A DNA stretch of 18,059 nucleotides, taken from contig SFQZ01000060.1 in the NCBI GenBank assembly GCA_004562915.1, positions 1 through 18,059 of the forward strand. Reading direction: 5' to 3'. This stretch comes from a bacterium (GTDB lineage: Bacteria; Bacillota_A; Clostridia; Lachnospirales; Lachnospiraceae). The first letter of the stretch is position 1, and every line of letters begins with the position of its first letter. The position numbers were made by a program, and so were the translations under genes. Below the pieces are notes generated by a model, which did no database searches, was not told the DNA's origin, and saw only the letters and a program-made list of their open reading frames with translations. This document shows, piece after piece, positions 14,217-18,059 of this stretch.

Positions 14217-14453
14217 ATGCGTCAGTATGAGATTTGTAATGAAAAGAAAAAAGAAATTCGCAGAATTATCTGTAATATGTGTAAAAAAGAAATTGAAGTC
14301 ATAGATGGAATTGGAAAAGAGGATGTACTGAGTGTTGAAAAACGATGGGGATATTTCTCTGAGAAGGACAATGAGGTGCATCGTTTTGACCTTTGTGAGG
14401 CGTGCTACGACAAGCTGGTCGGCTCTTTTGCGATTCCGGTAGAAATAGAATAG
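14217..14453 (+). CDS. Small protein with paired CxxC motifs
   Basis: The 78-residue product has two CxxC pairs, CNMC near residue 20 and CEAC near 63, spaced as in a small treble-clef or rubredoxin-like zinc site. The region between them (WGYFSEKDNEVHRFDLCEAC) is aromatic and acidic. No function is known to me. The ATG at 14217 has GGAGG six bases upstream; the adjacent ATG at 14214 is too close, and a further upstream ATG at 14163 lacks support. The gene ends eight bases before the rnz start and probably is co-transcribed with it. Zinc binding is inferred from the Cys spacing only. Confidence 0.7.
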   Translation: MRQYEICNEKKKEIRRIICNMCKKEIEVIDGIGKEDVLSVEKRWGYFSEKDNEVHRFDLCEACYDKLVGSFAIPVEIE

Positions 14454-14461
14454 GAGAGAAC

Positions 14462-15370
14462 ATGTTAGATGTATGTTTGTTGGGGACCGGCGGAATGATG
14501 CCGTTGCCATATCGTTGGCTGACGGCCTTGATGATCCGATTTAATGGAAGCCAGCTTTTAATTGATTGCGGCGAAGGCACACAGATTGCGATGAAAGAAA
14601 AGGGATGGAGCTTTAAACCAATTGATGTGATATGCTTTACACATTATCACGGTGATCATATCAGCGGCCTTCCGGGACTTCTTCTTACAATGGGAAATGC
14701 AGACCGGACAGAGCCACTCACTTTGATTGGGCCAAAAGGGCTCGAAAGAGTGGTGAATTCGCTGAGGGTTATTGCACCGGAACTGCCTTTTGAACTGAAG
14801 TTTATTGAAATAACAGAGCCGGAGCAGAGTTTTGAACTCAACGGATACCGCCTCACTGCTTTTCGGGTCAGACATAATGTGATTTGCTATGGTTATACGA
14901 TAGAAATCGACCGTGCAGGAAAGTTTGATGTTCAGCGGGCTATGGAACAGGAGATTCCGAAAGAATATTGGAAACATTTGCAGAGAGGTGAGAATCTCGA
15001 GCTGGAAGGGAGGAAACTGACACCCGATATGGTGCTTGGACCGCCCAGAAAGGGAATCAAACTGACTTATTGTACCGATACTCGTCCTACAGATTCAATC
15101 CGACAGCATGCAAAAGGGTCAGATCTGTTCATATGTGAAGGCATGTATGGAGAAAAGGAGAAAGCAGCGAAAGCGGTGGAATACAAACATATGACATTCT
15201 ATGAAGCTGCGGAAATTGCAAGAGATGCTGAAGTAAAAGAAATGTGGCTGACACATTACAGTCCGTCGCTTACCAGACCGGAAGAATATATGGATGATGT
15301 GAGAACTATTTTCCCGCGTGCAATAGCCGGAAAGGACAGAATGACGACGGAATTGGATTTTCCAGAATAA
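14462..15370 (+). CDS. rnz: Ribonuclease Z, tRNA 3' endonuclease
   Basis: RNase Z cuts pre-tRNA just after the discriminator base, leaving a 3' end to which CCA is added. It is a zinc-dependent metallo-beta-lactamase-fold enzyme. The 302-residue product shows the histidine motif HYHGDH at residues 61-66, H138 (VRHNV), D206 (TYCTDTRP), H243 (YKHMT) and H265 (LTHYSPS), so all metal ligands appear present. The long-form exosite loop is also seen (residues about 150-190). I start at 14462, where TAGGAGAG precedes the ATG; an in-frame ATG at 14402 lies within the preceding gene. Two CCA-less tRNA genes in this window are natural substrates. Confidence 0.95.
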   Translation: MLDVCLLGTGGMMPLPYRWLTALMIRFNGSQLLIDCGEGTQIAMKEKGWSFKPIDVICFTHYHGDHISGLPGLLLTMGNADRTEPLTLIGPKGLERVVNSLRVIAPELPFELKFIEITEPEQSFELNGYRLTAFRVRHNVICYGYTIEIDRAGKFDVQRAMEQEIPKEYWKHLQRGENLELEGRKLTPDMVLGPPRKGIKLTYCTDTRPTDSIRQHAKGSDLFICEGMYGEKEKAAKAVEYKHMTFYEAAEIARDAEVKEMWLTHYSPSLTRPEEYMDDVRTIFPRAIAGKDRMTTELDFPE

Positions 15371-15438
15371 GTAATGGTGCTGTAAAAGATAAATGAATGG
15401 ATAGTGTAAGGCTACCTGAAAAGAAAGAAGAGAAGCAG

Positions 15439-16470
15439 ATGGAAACAGAAAATAAAGAAATTAAGATTTTGGCAATAGAAAGTTCCTGCGATGAGACTGC
15501 AGCTGCGGTCGTAAAAAACGGAAGGGAAGTTCTGTCGAACGTGATTTCGTCCCAGATTGATCTCCATAAATTATATGGAGGAGTTGTACCGGAGATCGCA
15601 TCCAGAAAACATATTGAGAAGATTAATCAGGTAATAGAGGAAGCATTGTCAGAGGCGAATGTAACGTTGGATGACATTGATGCAATTGGCGTGACATACG
15701 GTCCGGGACTCGTCGGGGCGCTTCTTGTCGGTGTCGCAGAAGCAAAAGCGATCGCATATGCGAAAAAACTGCCTTTGATAGGAGTACATCACATCGAAGG
15801 GCATATTTCTGCAAACTATATAGAGAATAAAGAACTGGAACCACCCTTTTTATGCCTGGTGGTTTCTGGAGGGCATACGCATCTTGTTTGTGTAAAAGAC
15901 TATGGTACCTATGAAATCCTCGGACGGACGAGAGACGATGCTGCAGGGGAGGCTTTTGATAAAGTGGCAAGAGCGATTGGCCTGGGATATCCGGGAGGCC
16001 CGAAGATTGATAAGCTTTCGAGAGAAGGAAATCCGGATGCGATTCCATTTCCAAGAGCACATATCGAAGATTCGCCGTATGATTTCAGTTTCAGCGGGGT
16101 GAAGTCTTCTGTACTTAATTATATAAATGGATGTCAGATGAAAGGAATTGAATACAACCGTGCTGATATTGCGGCGTCTTTCCAGAAAGCAGTTACTGAT
16201 GTGCTCGTGGGAAATGCTATGCATGCGGTAAAAGAATATGGATTAAATAAACTGGCGATTGCGGGAGGAGTGGCTTCGAACAGCACTCTGCGCACGGCAA
16301 TGAAGCGGGCATGTGAAGAAAATGGAATTGAATTCTATTACCCATCTCCGATTCTGTGTACGGACAATGCGGCTATGATTGGAGCTGCAGCATATTATGA
16401 ATATCTCGCAGGAACCAGGCACGGATGGGATCTGAATGCAGTTCCTAATCTGAGACTTGGAGAAAGATAA
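15439..16470 (+). CDS. tsaD: TsaD, tRNA N6-adenosine threonylcarbamoyltransferase
   Basis: TsaD transfers the threonylcarbamoyl group from TC-AMP to A37 of tRNA, with TsaB and TsaE. The 343-residue protein has the iron or zinc ligands H118 and H122 in HHIEGH, the N-terminal IESSCDETAAAVV, YGGVVPEIASRKH, the phosphate-binding VVSGGHTHLV, IAGGVASNSTLR and CTDNAAMIGAAA. All conserved blocks are intact. I start at 15439, preceded by AGAGAAG; an in-frame ATG at 15397 would add 14 charged residues and lacks a ribosome binding site. It follows rnz by 68 bases with no terminator and lies apart from tsaE-tsaB, a common arrangement in Clostridia. Confidence 0.95.
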   Translation: METENKEIKILAIESSCDETAAAVVKNGREVLSNVISSQIDLHKLYGGVVPEIASRKHIEKINQVIEEALSEANVTLDDIDAIGVTYGPGLVGALLVGVAEAKAIAYAKKLPLIGVHHIEGHISANYIENKELEPPFLCLVVSGGHTHLVCVKDYGTYEILGRTRDDAAGEAFDKVARAIGLGYPGGPKIDKLSREGNPDAIPFPRAHIEDSPYDFSFSGVKSSVLNYINGCQMKGIEYNRADIAASFQKAVTDVLVGNAMHAVKEYGLNKLAIAGGVASNSTLRTAMKRACEENGIEFYYPSPILCTDNAAMIGAAAYYEYLAGTRHGWDLNAVPNLRLGER

Positions 16471-16476
16471 GGCTTT

Positions 16477-16506
16477 TTGAACGAAAAAGATATATGGAAA
16501 TATGAT
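16477..16506 (+). promoter_or_regulatory. Probable promoter of ispD
   Basis: TTGAAC (16477-16482) and TATGAT (16501-16506) are separated by 18 bases, directly after the tsaD stop and about 52 bases before ispD. Confidence 0.5.
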
Positions 16507-16557
16507 TGTTTCATATTATTCGGTGGGTTAGGAAGCAAATAATGAGAAGGAGCTGGC

Positions 16558-17316
16558 ATGGAACAGGAACACAATACAAAAAAACGCTGTACAGCGATCG
16601 TCCTGGCGGCAGGACAGGGTAGCCGTATGGGGACAAAAGTTCAGAAACAATATCTGGAGATTGCAGGAAAGCCTGTGCTTTATTATTCACTCGCTGCTTT
16701 CGAAGAATCTGAAATCATCGATGACGTTATTGTGGTTGTCGGTGAAGGACAGACTGAATATTGCCGGAAAGAGATTGTGGAAAAATATAACTTTGACAAA
16801 GTGGACTTGATTACTATCGGTGGAAAAGAGCGATATGAATCGGTATATCGTGCACTGCTTGCTATGGACAGGGAAGAAATGAAAGTACCTAATCGGGATG
16901 GATATGTATTCATTCATGATGGTGCGCGCCCGTTTGTGGATGAAGGAATTATTGAGAGAACATATGAGGCAGTGCGTAAACATAGGGCGTGTGTGGCGGG
17001 AATGCCGTCTAAGGACACAATAAAAGTGGTGGATGCAGACGGATTTGCAAAAGAGACTCCTGACAGAAAAACGCTTTGGCTGGTACAGACACCACAGGTG
17101 TTTGAAGCTCCATTGATCAAAGAAGCATATTTTCGATTGATGAAAAAGGAATGTATTCAAGTCACCGACGATGCAATGGTGGTTGAACAAATGCTTGGAA
17201 TTCCGGTTAAATTGATTGAGGGATCGTATGAGAATATAAAGATTACAACGCCGGAGGATCTGCCTGTGGCAGAAGCTTTCATTAATCGAAAAAATAAATT
17301 AAAAAATTTGAAATAA
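16558..17316 (+). CDS. ispD: IspD, 2-C-methyl-D-erythritol 4-phosphate cytidylyltransferase
   Basis: IspD joins CTP and methylerythritol 4-phosphate in the non-mevalonate isoprenoid pathway. The nucleotide-binding motif LAAGQGSRMG is at about residues 16-25, followed by K30 and QYLEIAGKPVLYYSL. Other conserved blocks are GGKERYESVYRAL, VFIHDGARPFV, TPQVFEAPLI, ITTPEDLPVAEAF and the catalytic-region stretch VPNRDGYV. The protein is 252 residues, about 20 longer than many, from a short charged N-terminus and a basic C-terminal tail. GAAGGAG lies nine bases before the ATG. A promoter precedes it. No terminator is seen after it; the tRNA-Ser promoter begins five bases past its stop. Confidence 0.95.
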   Translation: MEQEHNTKKRCTAIVLAAGQGSRMGTKVQKQYLEIAGKPVLYYSLAAFEESEIIDDVIVVVGEGQTEYCRKEIVEKYNFDKVDLITIGGKERYESVYRALLAMDREEMKVPNRDGYVFIHDGARPFVDEGIIERTYEAVRKHRACVAGMPSKDTIKVVDADGFAKETPDRKTLWLVQTPQVFEAPLIKEAYFRLMKKECIQVTDDAMVVEQMLGIPVKLIEGSYENIKITTPEDLPVAEAFINRKNKLKNLK

Positions 17317-17320
17317 GTTA

Positions 17321-17350
17321 TTGACATTAAAGAAGCAGTTATGCTATAAT
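17321..17350 (+). promoter_or_regulatory. Promoter of tRNA-Ser(UGA)
   Basis: A perfect TTGACA (17321-17326) and TATAAT (17345-17350) are 18 bases apart, with an extended TGC before the -10. This is among the strongest promoters in the window, as expected for a stable RNA. Confidence 0.85.
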
Positions 17351-17388
17351 TCCAATTGTCGCTGATACAGCGAAACAATTTAATAGAT

Positions 17389-17474
17389 GCAGAGGTATCG
17401 AAGTGGTCATAACGAGGCGGTCTTGAAAACCGTTTGTCCGAGAGGGCGCGTGGGTTCGAATCCCACCCTCTGCG
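17389..17474 (+). tRNA. tRNA-Ser, anticodon UGA
   Basis: Acceptor arms GCAGAGG (17389-17395) and CCTCTGC (17467-17473) pair fully, with G as discriminator base at 17474. The anticodon loop reads CTTGAAA, giving anticodon TGA, which decodes UCA. A long variable arm (about TTTGTCCGAGAGGGCGCG) is typical of serine tRNAs. The T arm is GTGGGTTCGAATCCCAC. The 3' CCA is not encoded (TTG follows), so maturation needs RNase Z and CCA addition. Confidence 0.96.
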
Positions 17475-17480
17475 TTGAGA

Positions 17481-17517
17481 AAAAAGCACATTTATCTAAA
17501 GGATGGATGTGCTTTTT
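17481..17517 (+). terminator. Rho-independent terminator after tRNA-Ser(UGA)
   Basis: AAAAAGCACAT (17481-17491) pairs with ATGTGCTTTTT (17507-17517) over 11 positions, with a T run at the end. It lies seven bases past the mature tRNA 3' end. Confidence 0.9.
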
Positions 17518-17659
17518 GCATTCTTAAAATGATAATTGAATGCAAATTACTTTGTACCCTTTTGGAAAAAGTGCAATGATATTAATAGAATAGTGAATAG
17601 ACAGAAAATTGCGAAGCAAATCGAGAGATGTAGAATAATTAAAAAATGAAAAAAAATAC

Positions 17660-17688
17660 TGGACAAAATTGCTGAGTTCGTGTATATT
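17660..17688 (+). promoter_or_regulatory. Promoter of tRNA-Ser(GGA)
   Basis: TGGACA (17660-17665) and TATATT (17683-17688) are 17 bases apart and lie 16 bases before the mature tRNA 5' end. The AT-rich stretch 17518-17659 upstream holds no other feature I can support. Confidence 0.75.
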
Positions 17689-17704
17689 ATTTTTCGGACG
17701 TTTT

Positions 17705-17793
17705 GGAGAAATACCCAAGAGGCTGAAGGGGCTCCCCTGGAAAGGGAGTAGGTCGTTAATAGCGGCGCGAGGGTTCAAATCCCTCTTTCTCCG
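17705..17793 (+). tRNA. tRNA-Ser, anticodon GGA
   Basis: Acceptor arms GGAGAAA (17705-17711) and TTTCTCC (17786-17792) pair fully, with discriminator G at 17793. The anticodon loop CTGGAAA gives anticodon GGA, decoding UCC and UCU. A long class II variable arm (around TAGGTCGTTAATAGCGGCGC) and a T arm GAGGGTTCAAATCCCTC are present. CCA is not encoded (TTC follows). No convincing terminator separates it from the rRNA promoter; only a weak AT hairpin lies at 17835-17857. Confidence 0.96.
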
Positions 17794-17897
17794 TTCGCTT
17801 GTAAAGCTGTATGATGTGAAATGTGAAGGATGTATTTACATATATTGTGTATGTAAAAATCAAGTCAAAAAAATGTAAAAAAAGTTGAAAAATATAC

Positions 17898-17926
17898 TTG
17901 ACATTAAACGACACACATGGTATTAT
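17898..17926 (+). promoter_or_regulatory. rRNA operon promoter
   Basis: A perfect TTGACA (17898-17903) and TATTAT (17921-17926) are 17 bases apart, in an AT-rich upstream context containing A tracts that could act as an UP element. The sequence downstream is an rRNA leader. Confidence 0.85.
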
Positions 17927-18059
17927 ACAAAAGCTGACTCGCAAGAGACAAGCAAAACACAAAGAACATTGATAACTAAACAATAGACAACAACCCTGAA
18001 AATTCTTTAAGAGATTTTTCAAGAACGGTTGAATCGACAGATTTAACAAACCTAAAAAC
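17927..18059 (+). other. 5' leader of an rRNA operon (16S lies beyond the window)
   Basis: After the promoter no open frame with a ribosome binding site exists on the plus strand. The stretch AAAGAACATTGATAACTAAA (17959-17978) resembles the boxA-type antitermination element found before clostridial 16S genes, and the following AACAACCCTGAAAATTC context is typical of Lachnospiraceae rRNA leaders. The 16S 5' end (with its GTTTGATC motif) is not reached. Confidence 0.75.

Noticed and set aside
17835..17857. Hairpin after tRNA-Ser(GGA) as a terminator
   Set aside because: TTTACATA pairs with TATGTAAA, but the stem is all weak pairs and is followed by A-rich, not T-rich, sequence.
17756..18049. 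Open frame on the minus strand across tRNA-Ser(GGA) and the rRNA leader
   Set aside because: It covers a tRNA gene and an rRNA promoter; such frames are a known annotation artefact.

Overview
The window is a chromosomal segment of a low-to-moderate GC Gram-positive anaerobe, most likely a member of the Lachnospiraceae (Clostridia). This rests on consensus sigma-A promoters and AGGAGG-type ribosome binding sites, a DUF5685 / J-domain gene pair, a C_GCAxxG_C_C protein, an FMN-riboswitch-controlled ribU, tRNA genes without an encoded CCA, and an rRNA leader of clostridial type at the right edge. The genus cannot be fixed from sequence reading alone. No phage, insertion sequence, CRISPR array or defence island is visible.

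Layout. 1-1550: a TetR-family regulator on the minus strand, then the C-terminal remnant of a DUF4143-type ATPase and degenerate spacer ending in a terminator. 1560-7400: one long plus-strand operon with a consensus promoter at its head and a terminator at its end: tex, a C_GCAxxG_C_C protein, DUF5685, a J-domain protein with a cysteine-rich tail, a membrane protein, and an HD-NUDIX fusion. 7473-8690: the PLP-synthase operon pdxS-pdxT, visibly decayed (1-nt deletion in pdxS; frameshift plus large internal deletion in pdxT). 8689-10257: two minus-strand genes, a zinc-ribbon protein and an XRE regulator with a long helical C-terminal region, each with its own promoter. 10315-11326: promoter, FMN riboswitch, terminator, riboflavin transporter gene ribU, terminator. 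11286-11703: a small coiled-coil protein on the minus strand, convergent with ribU.

11763-14055: ycxB-like gene, tsaE, tsaB and rimI in one operon. 14105-16470: a small Cys-pair protein, rnz (RNase Z) and tsaD. 16477-17316: ispD. 17321-17793: two tRNA-Ser genes (UGA and GGA), each with its own promoter. 17898-18059: the promoter and leader of an rRNA operon; the 16S gene starts beyond the window.

Two functional themes stand out. The right half is centred on tRNA maturation: tsaB, tsaE and tsaD make three of the t6A-synthesis proteins, rnz makes tRNA 3' ends, and two CCA-less tRNA genes that need that step lie nearby. The middle concerns vitamins: de novo PLP synthesis through PdxST looks lost, while riboflavin uptake is intact and riboswitch-controlled. 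I see no clearly new multigene system. The best candidates for a second look are the double-damaged pdxST operon, the HD-NUDIX fusion, and the DUF5685 / J-protein / membrane-protein cluster.
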